Shown piece by piece: positions 1-19,400 of a DNA stretch of 64,000 bases. Both the position numbers and the translations under genes were made by a program. The stretch spans positions 1 to 64,000 of the forward strand of contig NW_008708709.1 in the NCBI RefSeq assembly GCF_000327385.1, in the 5' to 3' direction. The DNA is from Lottia gigantea (taxonomy: Eukaryota > Mollusca > Gastropoda > Lottiidae). Numbering within the stretch: the first letter of the stretch is position 1; the number at the start of each line of letters is the position of its first letter. The notes under the pieces are model-generated. The model had not been told where the DNA came from and searched no databases. It saw nothing but the letters and a program-made list of their open reading frames with translations.

Positions 1-1033
1 TTGNATTTTGTTATTTATTAGATATACAATGACGGCTATATTAATATGTTAATTTTGTTATTTATTAGATATACAATGACTGCTATATTAATATGTTAAT
101 TTTGTATTTTGTTATTTATTAGATATACAATGACTGCTATATTAATGTGTTAATTTTGTATTTTGTTATTTATTAGATATACAATGACGGCTATATTAAT
201 ATGTTAATTTTGTATTTTGTTATTTATTAGATATACAATGACTGCTATATTAATATGTTAATTTTGTATTTTGTTATTTATTAGATATACAATGACTGCT
301 ATATTAATATGTTTATTTTGTATTTTGTTATTTATTAGATATACAATGACGGCTATATTAATGTGTTAATTTTGTATTTTGTTATTTATTAGATATACAA
401 TGACTGCTATATTAATATGTTAATTTTGTATTTTGTTATTTATTAGATATACAATGACTGCTATATTAATATGTTAATTTTGTATTTTGTTATTTATTAG
501 ATATACAATGACTGCTATATTAATATGTTAATTTTGTATTTTGTTATTTATTAGATATACAATGACGGCTATATTAATATGTTAATTTTGTATTTTGTTA
601 TTTATTAGATATACAATAACTGCTATATTAATGTGTTAATTTTGTATTTTGTTATTTATTAGATATACAATAACTGCTATATTAATGTGTTAATTTTGTA
701 TTTTGTTATTTATTAGATATACAATAACTGCTATATTAATGTGTTAATTTTGTATTTTGTTATTTATTAGATATACAATAACTGCTATATTAATATGTTA
801 ATTTTGTATTTTGTTATTTATTAGATATACAATAACTGCTATATTAATGTGTTAATTTTGTATTTTGTTATTTATTAGATATACAATGACTGCTATATTA
901 ATGTGTTAATTTTGTATTTTGTTATTTATTAGATATACAATGACGGCTATATTAATATGTTAATTTTGTATTTTGTTATTTATTAGATATACAATAACTG
1001 CTATATTAATGTGTAAAATTTGTATTTTATTAG
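1..1033 (+). repeat. 54-bp minisatellite built from a splice-acceptor region
   Basis: Nineteen consecutive copies begin with GATATACAAT at 21, 68, 122, then every 54 bases to 986. The first full unit is 47 bp, and the last interval, to the real acceptor at 1033, is also 47 bp. Bases 1-20 look like the tail of another unit with an N at base 4, so the array continues left of the window. Each unit carries TTATTTATTAG followed by ATA TAC AAT GAC TGC TAT, close to the acceptor and first codons of the exon at 1034 (ATA TAT AAT GAA TGT TAT). The array therefore looks like serial duplication of the intron end plus exon start. Units differ mainly at GACGGC, GACTGC or AACTGC, and at TTAATATG or TTAATGTG. 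Confidence 0.95.
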
Positions 1034-7307
<6,274 letters not shown>

Positions 7308-7384
7308 GAACTCAGTGAATTTTTGATGTATGATTAAATCTGCGGTTACTTGAGGTATTATTAAATATTCATTGTGACTCACTT

Positions 7385-7725
7385 AAAGCTGGGTTCCCTT
7401 GTTTTTATTTATGAAAATGAAAATGCTAATACTTATATAAATAGAAAGTAGAGGTGTTCTAATGACTTGAAATAATACTAGTTTGTCTCACATGTCCATA
7501 ATTAATTCATAATTAGCTAAATTAGAGGAGAATTAGCATCAGAATTCCGAAAGTATTTTTTTGCTTATCCAGACTGTACATGCATGAACATTTATGATTG
7601 GTTAAAACCCTTAATTATATGCAATAAAGATATGACTAAGAATACATGATATCTCACTAGAAACACCAATTAATCAAATTGTTTGCTTGATTTGCCATTT
7701 CAAAAATAAGGAAAACCATCTTTAA
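7385..7725 (+). repeat. Duplicated 3'-flank segment, copy 1
   Basis: This segment begins 78 bases after the SNRNP200 stop and is repeated in the same orientation at 8310-8665. Shared blocks include TTATGAAAATGAAAAT, ACATGTCCATAA, AGCTAAATTAGA, TATCCAGACTGTACA, AAGAATACATGAT, CACCAATTAATCAAAT and GAAAACCATC. It has no ORF of note. It is part of the transcript's 3' UTR if a distal polyadenylation site is used. Confidence 0.85.
7623..7628 (+). promoter_or_regulatory. Candidate polyadenylation signal for SNRNP200
   Basis: An AATAAA hexamer lies 316 bases after the stop codon, inside copy 1 of the duplicated segment. A second AATAAA is at 8211-8216. Transcript data would be needed to choose between them. 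Confidence 0.35.
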
Positions 7726-8309
7726 TACATTATGAAAACTTCATAGTGTCTAACTTGTACAATATTGTTCATATCATGTTGTACTGCTTTGACATTGTTT
7801 TATAGAATTTTTCTTCACTCCATCATAGCAAACATTGATTTGTAAAAATAATACATATCTTATCAACCATAGAATTATTTTTCTGTTTAGTTATTATTGA
7901 CTTATGATGACCAATGTTGCCTATTGTGCTATTTTTTTTAAAACCGATTTAATATATTCTGAGATCTTCTCCACCAGTTTTACATTACAAAATTGTCATA
8001 GAAATAGTTGATAAAGTTGAGATATATAATGGAAATGGTTGAAATCGAAACTTTACTTTGACTTAATGTTTTAGCTGTTATTCAATTCATAAAATCGTAA
8101 GACTATTATTCATAACACTATAAGAATAATAAGTGCTAAATTTTCATTATTCAGTGTTCATCTATAGTTTTCATTGATATCATTTATGTATATTAATTAC
8201 TATCTTGAAAAATAAACTCATTTCATAGAATAATCATTTTCTTTTACACTATATATATGTGCAGCTTTAGTTCAAATTGTAGCTTACATCGTAGCTTTTC
8301 CAATAGTTT
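7726..8309. other. Non-coding spacer between the two duplicated segments
   Basis: AT-rich sequence with no supported gene. It contains the second AATAAA (8211-8216) downstream of SNRNP200. Confidence 0.6.
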
Positions 8310-8665
8310 AAAGATGGGTTCCTTTATTTTCAATTATGAAAATGAAAATACAAATACTTATATGAATAGAAAGAAGATGTGAAAAATAGTTTGTCTTACA
8401 TGTCCATAAATAATTCCTAATAAGCTAAATTAGAAGAGAATTACCAGCAGAATTCCAATGAATGATCGATCAAGAAAGGTTAAAAAGCCGTTTTTTTTAT
8501 GTTTATCCAGACTGTACAGACACAGACATTTACGATTGATTAAAACTACTTATTATATGCAATAAGAACATAATGATAAGAATACATGATAGTTCATTAG
8601 AACACCAATTAATCAAATAGTTTTCTTAATTTGACACTAACAAAATAAAGAAAACCATCCATAAA
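8310..8665 (+). repeat. Duplicated 3'-flank segment, copy 2
   Basis: A diverged direct copy of 7385-7725 that keeps the order of all shared blocks over about 350 bp, with small indels. It could be a local duplication or two insertions of one dispersed element; the sequence alone does not decide. Confidence 0.85.
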
Positions 8666-11600
8666 CTTGTTTCAGTTTCTCAAATTAAAGTGGATAATTT
8701 CTAATGTGAATCTTTGTGATCATAAAAGAATATAGAATACAGATTTGTAATTAAGGGGCTTTATTGGATACAAAAGATTTTTTAACCATTTCAAACAAAC
8801 TATATCAGCTATTCAGATGCGATATTAGCCTTGACTATTTCTATTTGATGATAAACTAAAAGCAAGGCAATGATAGAAGAAAAATCTTATGTTCTTACGC
8901 AATTTATTCTCTGTGGGCTGCCCCCTATCCTGTTGAGTGTCAATTGCATTCGATGTATGCTTAGTAGAAGTCACAGGCGAATTGTTTCTATCTGTTGCCA
9001 TAATTCTATGTATACGCACTTGGCTCAAACCGATGGCAACTATTCAAAATTTTGTATGTGTTCAGATGATGCTCTAAAAGTAATTTCTGAAAGAAAATCC
9101 GCCGAAAATTTTTCGGGCAAATCAGTCTGCCCTGTGTTTTCTTAGTTATCGCATAAGAATATAACTTAATAAGCGATTAATAACGATATAGCTACAAAAC
9201 AAAATTGTGTATTTTTTTTTAGATTTATCCCCCTTTAATTAAGAAGAAAAGATCGAAACATCTCACATAGGTGACACAAAGTAGGATTCCATTATTCCAA
9301 TCTAAGAGCGACACCAAGAACCATACAAACAGGCTTGATTTTCGAAATCCTGTCGTTGTGCACGTGGAAGATTTTACTAAAATATTCGCATTTCCCACAC
9401 TAGAACTTAAAGGCCATGTTCGCCATTTTCGGGGGTTGATTCGAGCTTTGAATATATAAAATAAATAGTTCCAGAAGTACCAGAATTGTACAAAAATCGC
9501 ATAATTCCTAATTACATCAAAATAAAAGTTTCACTTTCTTTTTTCCATATTATATGTCTTTTATACATATGGCATAGTCTCAAGAAAAGACGAGTTGTCA
9601 TTTTAACTTTCAAAGGACGTACATTTTGAGCTGTGAATACTTATTGGCCAAAGTTTCCCGTATTTCTTACAGACTAAGATACGATTGATCAAACAAATGG
9701 CGAATCTGTCACTTTAAGGTATTTAACGCTCGAAACCCGTTAAGGCAGCGTAATTTGACTTCTCATCAGTCGAATCTTTTCACTGAACACAGTGTTGCAC
9801 ATTTTAATAAGCTCTTGGGTTTGAATGTTTTGTATCCAAACTATAGGCCATTATGTTCTGATACCCGATACCTAGATTACATTAGCTCTTGTCAATTCCA
9901 TTATAAAGAGATGCATATTCCTCATTAAACTTTCAAATCTTTTAGTTCCAATTGTGCTGATTTCACAGAAGTCACAGAGTTTGTAAGTTCCATAAACGTA
10001 TTATTTTTAAAATTCCATTGTTACTCTGATGTGTAGTTGCACCTTTATGATAAATGTTTTTGTTTTGTTTCACCTTCTGAATTTACGAGACATTGTAAAA
10101 GTGGAAATGTTTCCATTGAAGCTTTAAAAACCCTTATATTTCTCACCATTTCTGATGTAACTGCAATGGCAAAATTATGAAATGTAGGTTGAGAGTGATA
10201 AAGAGTGGTTAACAAGTGATGGATAGACTTATCTAATATAGATGTAATATGTCAGACAAGATAGAATACCTTTGAAATTAGCCATGCTTTGTTGTCACCT
10301 GCCACGTGTCATTGCTCGCACCTTTTCACCTTTGGCGTACGCCAACAACACTGTCGTGGCTGATTTCTTGACTAAACGTGAGGCATTATGTTTATTTTGT
10401 AGGTTTAGGTCCAATTTAACAGAATGTCAAAACATTAGTCGGATATACTTTCGTAGGATTTAATATTTTTTGTTTAGCCCATAAAGAAGAAAAAGATATA
10501 GAATAGAATAACAGGATGTGTAAAGAGTGGTACCAAGTGATTGAAAAACCAGGTCAATCATTATCCTGTTTCCAATCTAAAAAACAACATTCCTCACCGC
10601 ATAGAACATCATCAAAGTACAGGGTTCACAAGAGTAAAAGTATAATCCACCAGCTTAGATTGCACAATACTTCAAACATATAAGAAATAATATAGGATAT
10701 TATATAGAAATTGCATGATATAAAACAGTGAACGTGTACACAAACATAATTCTATTGCAGAGCGAAATATTATTCCAACAATGAAAATGCAAGGAAGCGG
10801 TTTACCATAGAAAATAACAAAATATTTCATGTTTATTTAAGATTTTCCAATGTTGTTACTCTAACGTTGTGGCGTCAAATTCGATTTCGAGTTAAAATCC
10901 AGCTTATAATGTTGCTGTTAGGTGCATTTAAACACTGTCTTATCCTATTTGTTAGTTATTTTAAGAAAAGCTAGAGGTGTCACTAAGACCTATAATACGA
11001 TGCTAATCTTCGACTTTCTTGAAATATTTCAAAAATTTCAAAATTTTGAAAGATTTATTCAATACAAGCTATCAAATTAAAACAATCAAATGAAGCTAGT
11101 TCATTTGAGAAGATATTCCTTTTTTTCTTTTCTGTAGAAACTAAATTGAAACAGGACAGTATGAAACACTCACAACACTTATAATTCATGGAATCAATGC
11201 TTGAAATATAAAAATAGCTAGAATTATTTATTTTGTCAAAATACCGAATATCAGGCCCCCCCCCCCCGGAAAAATAAGGTTATGGCTTTCAGGGCTGCGT
11301 TATGCGAAATGCTTCAACAAAATACTATATATTTGATATTGGATATTGGATTGTAATCTGTCCCGTCTCAAAATTCAAAAGATTTGATTGGTTGATTATA
11401 AATACTAATATAACTAAAAGACATATATTATCCTAAATTGTATTCATATGAATCAAACAACCCAAAGTAGGAAAAATTGATAAATATTTGATCAAAAAAG
11501 ACAAATTGCTTGATGGTTCCGACACCACTCACCACAACGACGATCTATGACTCAGCTTCGCCAGCGCAATCTTGTTCTTCTTGCCTTGAACAGAAAGCGT

Positions 11601-11855
11601 ACTCAGAAAATTAACTTGGACGTATTTGTTCAACGTTTTGCTATAAAACATACGCGACTACGTTTAAACTAAAACGGCAATAAAATGTAACGTATTATAA
11701 CTTGTGCAAAAATAATCTCTAATCTAAAATACTCCGTGAAAGTCCGTTTCCCGACGTTTAATCGTCTGTCAAGGTGCTTTGCTAAATTGCTCCCCTCGAT
11801 TGCACGTTTGACCCCCCCTCCCCAGGAGTACTGGTCAGGCTACGGGTCTGCCAAA
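8666..11855. other. Non-coding region, no recognised gene
   Basis: Only short ORFs of up to about 90 codons that I do not recognise. It contains a run of twelve C at 11256-11267 and the inverted-repeat element at 9402-9718. No RNA gene was identified by eye. Confidence 0.6.
9402..9718. mobile_element. MITE-like element with TTAAAG...TTCGCCATTT ends
   Basis: The left end reads ACTTAAAGGCCATGTTCGCC then ATTTTCGG. The right end (AAATGGCGAATCTGTCACTT then TAAGG) is its imperfect reverse complement, about 20 of 27 positions by eye, and the ends are about 300 bp apart. Roughly 100 bases at the left end (9408-9515) match 23212-23317 in reverse complement, sharing AAAATGGCGAA and GGAATT-TGCGATTTT. 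No transposase ORF is present. Confidence 0.5.
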
Positions 11856-11857
11856 TA

Positions 11858-12300
11858 TCATAAATAGAGCTAGCATCTTGATATATCTAAATAGTCCTCA
11901 CAACAAACTATTATAAAATAGAGCTAGTATCATACCCTAGCCAGCACCTTACTTATATGTATATAGTTTTCACAGTAAATTTTATTACATAGAGCTAGTG
12001 TATTCCTCTATTTATGTCTGTGCAGTCCTCAACATTTATAAAGTAAATCTAACACCTATAACTTATATATGTTAATAGTCCTTACAACAAATTTTAAAAA
12101 AAGACCTGTACCTTACTTATGTATTATGTAAATAGTCCTCACAACAAATATTGTAAAATACTGCCAGTATCTTACTCATCCTCATAGCAAGTTTTATAAA
12201 ACAGAGCTAGCATCTCAAGTGTAAGTAGTCCTCACAACAAATTTTATAAAATATAGCTACATCTTACTGATATAGGTAAGTAGTCCTCACAGCAAATTTA
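11858..12300. repeat. Degenerate tandem array, about 60-bp unit
   Basis: Diverged copies of a unit containing TAGTCCTCACAACAAATTTT, then ATAAAATAGAGCTAGCATCTTACT, recur about seven times with frequent indels. The strong divergence suggests an old array. Confidence 0.75.
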
Positions 12301-14764
12301 AAGAAAGGGTCAAGAGATTTGACAACACTGCCTTAAATGAATAGTCCCTATTGCGTTTAGAAATACTGAAAATTTGATAATCGTGCTCCGAAGCGTTACC
12401 GAGATATTGCCGATAAAAGACGGATATCCCAAATGATATACCTTGCTGATTGGATTTCCAGTGATTATGTCCTACTTTTAAACATAACTTTATTTGATTT
12501 AGAGTCTACGGATTATATAAAAGTAAGCTAGTTTTGGTTTTATAATTTACTAAAAAGAACATTGTAGCTTTAAGCTTGTCCATGCATTCTGTTGCGGAAA
12601 TGGTAACGGTGGCAAACGTAGTCATGAAAATACGATTTGTATATCACAGTATTGTATAACGGACAAAGCTGCTTAAAAGGTTACAAACGTATATGTAAAA
12701 ACAACAATAAAATGGAAGGGTAAATGGAATCGGTAAAGAAGGGAAATGATATATCAATTCATATGGTTCTAGTTTAGAATGTCATGACCTCAAGTTTTTA
12801 TGTAAATAGAAGTATAATTTCCAATCTAAACCCAGAAATTGGTGAAAACATATGGCACTGAACTGTAAACATTTGTAACCCTAGTAATAGACTCCAGGTT
12901 TTATGCTTAAACATATTTAACAGGGTTAAAAACATTGAGGACATTATTTAATAGAGAAATATTCCAAATGTATATAACAGGTTACCGGGTTCATTTTACT
13001 AGTGTTTAGTTGGTTCCCTGAAAACTTTCTTGAAAACAAGGGCATGGGGCAAAACAGACTTTTTGGGTTTTAAATGCTTTAGCCTTAGTTTCAATTTTTC
13101 TATAAAAGACATCCTGTTTGAAGGGCAATATGGTTCTGTTAATGAAAGCCTATGTGTGTGCAAATAATACCCCTCGCCCCCTTAAATTCAAACGGAACGA
13201 GATTAACAATATATTTGTTTTATTTGATGTTTTCTGAAAAAGATGATCAAGAATGAATATGCATGTGTCTGCAGCCAATTTTCTGCAGTTTGTCAAGTGT
13301 AAATGTTTTCAGTAAGAGCTCAGTTACGTCAGTTCGTTTTAGAGAGAGAACATATTGAGAAAAAGAAAATGATTTGTAATGTAATTGGTAGTGGTCACAA
13401 TTTAAGTTTTCCTTTCACAAATTGATACAGATGATAGTGCCTTTTTGTGTAGTAAATGAAAAACAAGATTCCTTTAATATTGGAGTAGAATGCTGGAGGA
13501 GACATAGTCTACAATTGTAAAAAATGTAGAAAATGATATATAAACACTTCTAGTATATCATTTTGGAATTTATCCACAGGGGTTCTGGCACGAATTTGAA
13601 CAATCCGACCTTCTAGATATGTTTGATATAAAACATTTGTTAACTAGCGGGATGCGCCATTCCACAGTTGGATCTAAACAGGGGTCCTCACGGAACCTTT
13701 ACTTTGTATATTCTGGTAGAAAAGTATGAAAAATCATATCTACTTGACGTCAGAGAACAAAGCTTTAACACTACATTAACTGTAACATGAGAACAAATTG
13801 GGAATTCTTTGCATTGCTCCAAAAATCGTTAACCGTCATATAGATTTCTGGTAAAAAAAAGAAAGCTTTAAGTGAGGTACTCTTAGGGTTGTATTAGAGT
13901 GATATATGCATATATCAAGTAAATCTTAACACACTGTTCGTATGATACTAGGTGGAGATCACCATTTGCACACAAGAAAATACAAAAACTGAACGATTTT
14001 TAATAATAATAGACACCACAATCCCATATAAAACACCCCAAAATATCAGCAGCTTGCTAAAATGCACGGAAGGGAAATTAAGTTCACGAACCAGTAGAAG
14101 GGAATATGGGGCAGCCAGCATGCCCTGTTTCTCATGTTAAGCTCAAATTGAATTTCAGCCAAGGAGTTCCATAATTTTCATAAAATACTCTTTTAATGAC
14201 CTCTAGGCAGGATGTGAGTTTATTGATATTAAAATATTAGAAGGTTATTGGCCTTGATGAAGGCTATATGTCTATCAATAATAAATAATTAACACTATTG
14301 AAAAATTGACTTGTAAAAACAAAGACTAAACTGTATTCTTATTATATTTATATAATACTTTAACCCATAAAATCCCACCATTGTATTACTATTATTTTAA
14401 CAATTTCTATTTATTTATTTAATATCACGAAAATTACAGTCATTATTATGATTACTAGGCGTCATATATCATAAATGACATTTATTCGATAATTTTTTGA
14501 TTTTTTACCAAATATTTAGATTAATCATTTGATTCAAAATATGATTCACTTTGTACTAACTCTTTTTTCAATTCTAATTTACACTTGAAAGTGAAAACCA
14601 TCAATTTTGGTCAGCTCTACTCATATGCATATTTATTTATGGTCAATTGGTCATTTTTATCATATTCAATTTCGAATCAATATGTGAAGATATTCGTAAA
14701 TAATTGTAGATATAACTTTAAAAGACTTTTTTTCCCATAGATTAATAGATAGCTAACAGTAATC
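12301..14764. other. Non-coding region, nothing recognised
   Basis: AT-rich sequence without a convincing ORF, RNA gene or repeat structure that I can see. Confidence 0.5.
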
Positions 14765-15080
14765 TGCAGTGATGATAGACTAACATAATTGTGTGAAGAT
14801 TGAAGATCTACATTGTCAATAATCATAATCAATGTTCAACGTTTACTGTCAATGAATTTAGAAATGCATAATCAATGTTTGGAGATCAGTATATGATCAA
14901 TCGTTGTAGATCTGTAATAACAAAGGTCAGGTTGTAGATCTATAAAGACAATGATTATAGATTTGTATGGCAATCTACATTGTCAAAGATTGTAAATCTG
15001 TACTGACATTGGTTGTTAATCTGTACTTACAATGGTAGTAGATCTGTATTGACAATGGCCAATGATTTGTATTGGCAATG
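14765..15080. repeat. Diverged arm of the 23-bp TGTAGATCTGTA minisatellite
   Basis: Irregular copies of TTGTAGATCTGTA...GACAATG, such as GGTTGTAGATCTATAAAGAC and GTAGTAGATCTGTATTGAC, match the main array at 15595-16405 but are degraded and unevenly spaced. They look like the eroded edge of that array, cut off from it by the element at 15100-15455. Confidence 0.7.
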
Positions 15081-15099
15081 CGTCGACCGAGAATTAACT

Positions 15100-15455
15100 A
15101 GTTCTAAAATAGACAAAATGCCTTAAATGAATTTTATATTATTAAAACATTCCATTACTCAAAATCCGTCAAGAATTGTGCCTTCTAGAGTGTTTACGAG
15201 CTAAAAATTACATGCGTTTTCAAGAACAAGGGCAATAACTTATAATAAATATTTTTCGATTCTTCTGATTGTCAATAGGGCATCCTTGGGTGATTATGAA
15301 CACTCATACCAAGTTTTGTCCAAATCCGTCAAGAATTGTGTCTTGTAGAGTGTTTACGAGCAATTGTGGACCAACGGACGGACGGACGGACCGACCGACC
15401 GGCATGGGTGACGGCAATATACGCCCCCCATTTCATGTCGGCGTATAAAAATAAA
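15100..15455. mobile_element. Dispersed repeat with internal duplication and ACGG-rich tract
   Basis: Two direct copies of CCGTCAAGAATTGTG...AGAGTGTTTACGAGC lie at about 15165-15202 and 15325-15362, a period of about 160 bp. After them come AATTGTGGACCAACGGACGG, further ACGG/ACCG repeats, a GGCATGGGTGACGGCAATAT segment and a GGCGTATAAAAATAAAT tail. Repeats of this layout are, as I recall, common in mollusc genomes. That recollection was not checked. No protein-coding capacity is seen. It lies inside the 23-bp minisatellite locus, so it probably inserted there. Confidence 0.6.
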
Positions 15456-15594
15456 TCCATACAAGCAAGACAATTCTGTTAATCAAAAACTCGTACAAAG
15501 TATTGGAAAAATCGAGAGTAAAAGTTGTATAGGAGTAGACTCCTTTAAAGAGAAATATCATCAGGTGTTTCGAAAAGAGTAAGCATGGTCTGTA

Positions 15595-16405
15595 CTGCGG
15601 CAATAGTTGTAGATCTGTACTGGTAATGGTTGTAGATCTGTACTAAGAGTGGTTGTAAATCTGCATGACAATGGTTGTTGATCTGATCTGACACTGGTTG
15701 TAGATCTGTACTGGCAATAGTTGTAGATCTGTCCTGGTAATGGTTGTAGATCTGTACTAACAGTGGTTGTAAATCTGCATGACAATTGTTGTAGATCTGT
15801 ACTGGTAATGGTTGTATATCTGTACTGGCAATAGTTGTAGATCTGTACTGATAATGGTTGTAGATCTGTATTGGTAATGGTTGTAGATCTGTACTGGTAA
15901 TGGTTGTAGATCTGTACTGGTAATGGCTTGTAGACCTGTACTAAGAGTGTTTGTAAATCTGCATGACAATGGTTGTTTACCTGATCTGACACTGGTTGTA
16001 GATCTGTACTGGAAATAGTTGTAGACCTGTGCTGGCAATAGTTGTAGATCTGTACTGGCAATGGTTGTAGATCTGTACTGGCAATAGTTGTAGATCTGTA
16101 CTGGCAATGGTTGTAGATCTGTACTGGCAATAGTTGTAGATCTGTACTGGCAATAGTTGTAGATCTGTACTGGCAATAGTTGTAGATCTATACTGGCAAT
16201 GGTTGTAGATCTGTACTTGCAATGGTTGTAGATCTGTACTGGCAATAGTTGTAGAGCTGTACTGTCAATAGTTGTAGATCTGTACTGGCAATGGTTGTAG
16301 ATCTGTACCGGTAATGGTTGTAGATCTGTACTAACAGTGGTTGTAAATCTGCACAGCAATGACTGTTGATCTATACTGGCAATGATTGTAGATCTGCAAT
16401 GTCAA
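15595..16405. repeat. 23-bp minisatellite, unit containing TTGTAGATCTGTACTGGCAA
   Basis: About 35 head-to-tail units of 23 bp, each with an AGATCT palindrome; variants include CTGGTAATGG, CTAAGAGTGG and AAATCTGCATGACAATGG. There is higher-order order: the block with AAATCTGCATGACA, TGATCTGACACTGG recurs near 15655 and 15950. On the minus strand the unit has no stop codon, so long ORFs (189 and 200 codons at 15561-16130 and 15757-16359) arise in different frames. They read one cyclic peptide (YRSTTIASTDLQ...) and look like artefacts of the repeat rather than genes. Confidence 0.95.
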
Positions 16406-19400
16406 TATCCGAGGTTGCTCGGTTTTCTAACCTAGTTATCAGCCTGAAAAACTTGCCTTCGCTCCCCAGGATCTTATATTATAAGGACGTATGGTACCAA
16501 GTCGAGGAAGCTACAATTACGGCACAGATGTATGGTCCATGTAAAGCCAATTGTTATTGAAAGTTTTAAAAATATAATCCAGTCTACTTATAGACAGTTG
16601 TATCAACTATAGTGCTGTTCGAAACTCATAACATCAAAGAATGCAAAAATGCATAATACACAAAGATATGGAATTAATAAGGATAGATAATAGCCTCGAA
16701 TGATCGGAGAACCGGTTATGCACTAAAACGTGAATTGATTAATAAACAAAGAATAATTAGAAAAAGTCGTGACCACAAAACTCTCACTCATACTTATTAA
16801 CCAAGTGTACTAATGAAGGTTATAACAATATATTTACAGACATTAATAGTAAATCACTCTAATCTTAACTGATAAATAAAAATACAGATATCATTATATA
16901 GGCCTAACTCCTCCCCTTCTTCTGTCTAACTTTTGATTGACAATATTGTTGACAGGTTAATTGGTGCAAAACTCATACTCTTATGAGCACATTGCGAAAC
17001 GTTGTTTTCTCAAAATTCATATTGTGTATTATAATTGCTCGATATGAGATTTGTCAAAATGTCATTACTTCATCTGTAATGTAAAATCCATGTGAATCTA
17101 GCCAGTGGTGGAGCCACAGAAGTGGGGGAGGAGGTGGGGGTTGCAGCCTGGAGGGCAAGTTTTCCGGGCAGGGCGTAAACAAAATAGGCAAAACTCGCAT
17201 AACTAGGTTAGAAATTCAACCTTAAATTATTCGACCGTCCTCGGACGTAAACATAGCTCAACAACTGAATCCAGATCAAGAATACTATTTCGGTTCTGAA
17301 AATCCTGAAAAATCTCCACGTTAGCTTAAAATTTCGAAGACTTGGGCTTTGCAATGCTTTAAATTCTCCAGAAGTTTCATGGTCTAAGTATTGTGTCCAT
17401 CATATTTTCTTACACTATTGTAATAGTATCTTTCTTGTCCATCTGATTATATTATGATTAAAATAATTATAGTATTCATATATATCTTAATAAATATATC
17501 CACAGACATAAATATAATACTTTAATACCCAGTTAATCTCTTTCACCCGGTTAAAACACTCGAGGTCTACTTGATAATTTTAAGCTAGAGGATTAACCTG
17601 TAGACAGTCTTAGATTGAAGATGATTAAACAGTCTTTATTATTATATCAATGACGGACATAGATCAACATTTTACATCTTTCTAGAAATGTGACCAGGTT
17701 GACCAAATTCGAATTGCTTTTTCGAGACAGTTTTGATATCTTAAACCTGAATGGCGAAATCTGAATGGCGAAATCTGAAGGATTGGATTTTATTTGACCA
17801 ATCGTAACTAATAGATCAGGTATGAGATATTGAAAAAGGATCCACGAGAAAGCTGCTGATAGCTTACACTTATTTATCAGTAAGATAGTTGAAGCTTAGA
17901 TCTACAAACAAAATAAGCGTATATACTATTTACGTTTATTTTCGTTTACATTTATTTGTTAATTTATTAAATTTGATGCTGTAAATGCCGATAAAAGTTG
18001 CTAGAATCAAGACAAACGAGTTAAGACAAATAATTAGAGAACATTTGTGCACTCAGATCTCAGTTCATGGATTTTACCAACTCGATTATCTGGATATAGT
18101 TACTATTAGGCGTGAACATTTAGTCAAACTTCAGGATGCAGAATGGTCATATTTTGATCCTGTCATTCTTACATTATGATGGTCAAAAAAACTCGTGAGC
18201 TTTTCCAGAAGTACTCAACTGGTCGCATTTTCTTCTTTCTTCAGCAATTGATTCAAAGAGAATTTTTGCCTATTTCGATCAGATGCTCTGATAAATAATA
18301 TATTGAATCCTTCCGTTTTGAAGAAATGTCAAATGACTTATGTCTGTTTCAAGCTTGTTACTTGAAGAGTTCAAAGAAGACAGGGGGAAAACTCAATCGG
18401 TTCGTAACCTTGCCTCTAATCCCTGGGGTTTCAACCACAAATAACAGAACTATATTTATAGCAGGGGTTAAAGAGTATTTTAGTAGTAAATGACCCCAAC
18501 ATGAAACAAATAAAAACACTAGAGTAATTAATTGGAAGTCGTTTAGTGGAGGTGGGGTGGAGTTAAACTCATCTTAATAATATAAATTGGTACATCTGAG
18601 ATAGTTTGAAATTCGGTTTAAATGGTAAAGCAAGTGTTAAATCATGACAGGAGTTGAACTGAGTTCACTATTATTTTACTAATGAACAAGACAAGTTAGT
18701 GTCATTACCACTGTCAGTTGCTGAAAACAATCACATTATATCAGCTCCTACAGCGAGACAAGTGTCCAATAACTAACCATGTTTTCTTAGAAAATTAACC
18801 GTGAACCCTTAACCGAGTACAAACTAGCAACCCAATATGTAATATTATACAACGAGATGAAAAACCGCTCAAATCCCCTGTTGTCATTTATAATAGATTA
18901 TTTCTTGTTGAAATACAGTTCACATTTCATGACACTTATTCAAGTGCTTTGATAATGAGCTGTAGAATATAATAGGGGATTTTTATTAATATCCTATACC
19001 TCCTCGGTGTTTAATGAGCTAATTCCAATTATACTACTATTATAACCTGGATTGGTTCATCTCCTTTATTCACACTGCCTTACCTTTCCCAATTAAAATA
19101 GTACATATGTGGCTAGAAAATAACAAGTGTAACTGACCAAGGTTTTACAAGCGAATATCATTAGTGTGATAGCATGCCGTGTAATTAAACTTAGGTGACA
19201 AATTATAAAGTTGTTAGTCGTAGGTCAGCTAGTATAAACCTATAAATCTTTCAGAGCAACCCTCTTCTACTGTTTATATTGAGGGTAGGAACTTTAGAAT
19301 ACTTTGGTCATATAGTCCACAAATAATCTACCCTTCTTTACCTTAGTCTTAATTTAAAAATATCATTGTTCAAATAAACTTAAACCATGTGTGCACATGT

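Noticed and set aside
8825-9145. Overlapping ORFs on both strands downstream of SNRNP200
   Set aside because: Neither product is recognisable, and two ORFs on opposite strands over the same bases suggest chance.
15561-16359. ORFs of 189 and 200 codons on the minus strand
   Set aside because: They arise from a 23-bp tandem repeat without stops on that strand and read a cyclic low-complexity peptide in several frames. No start context, domain or splice evidence supports a gene.
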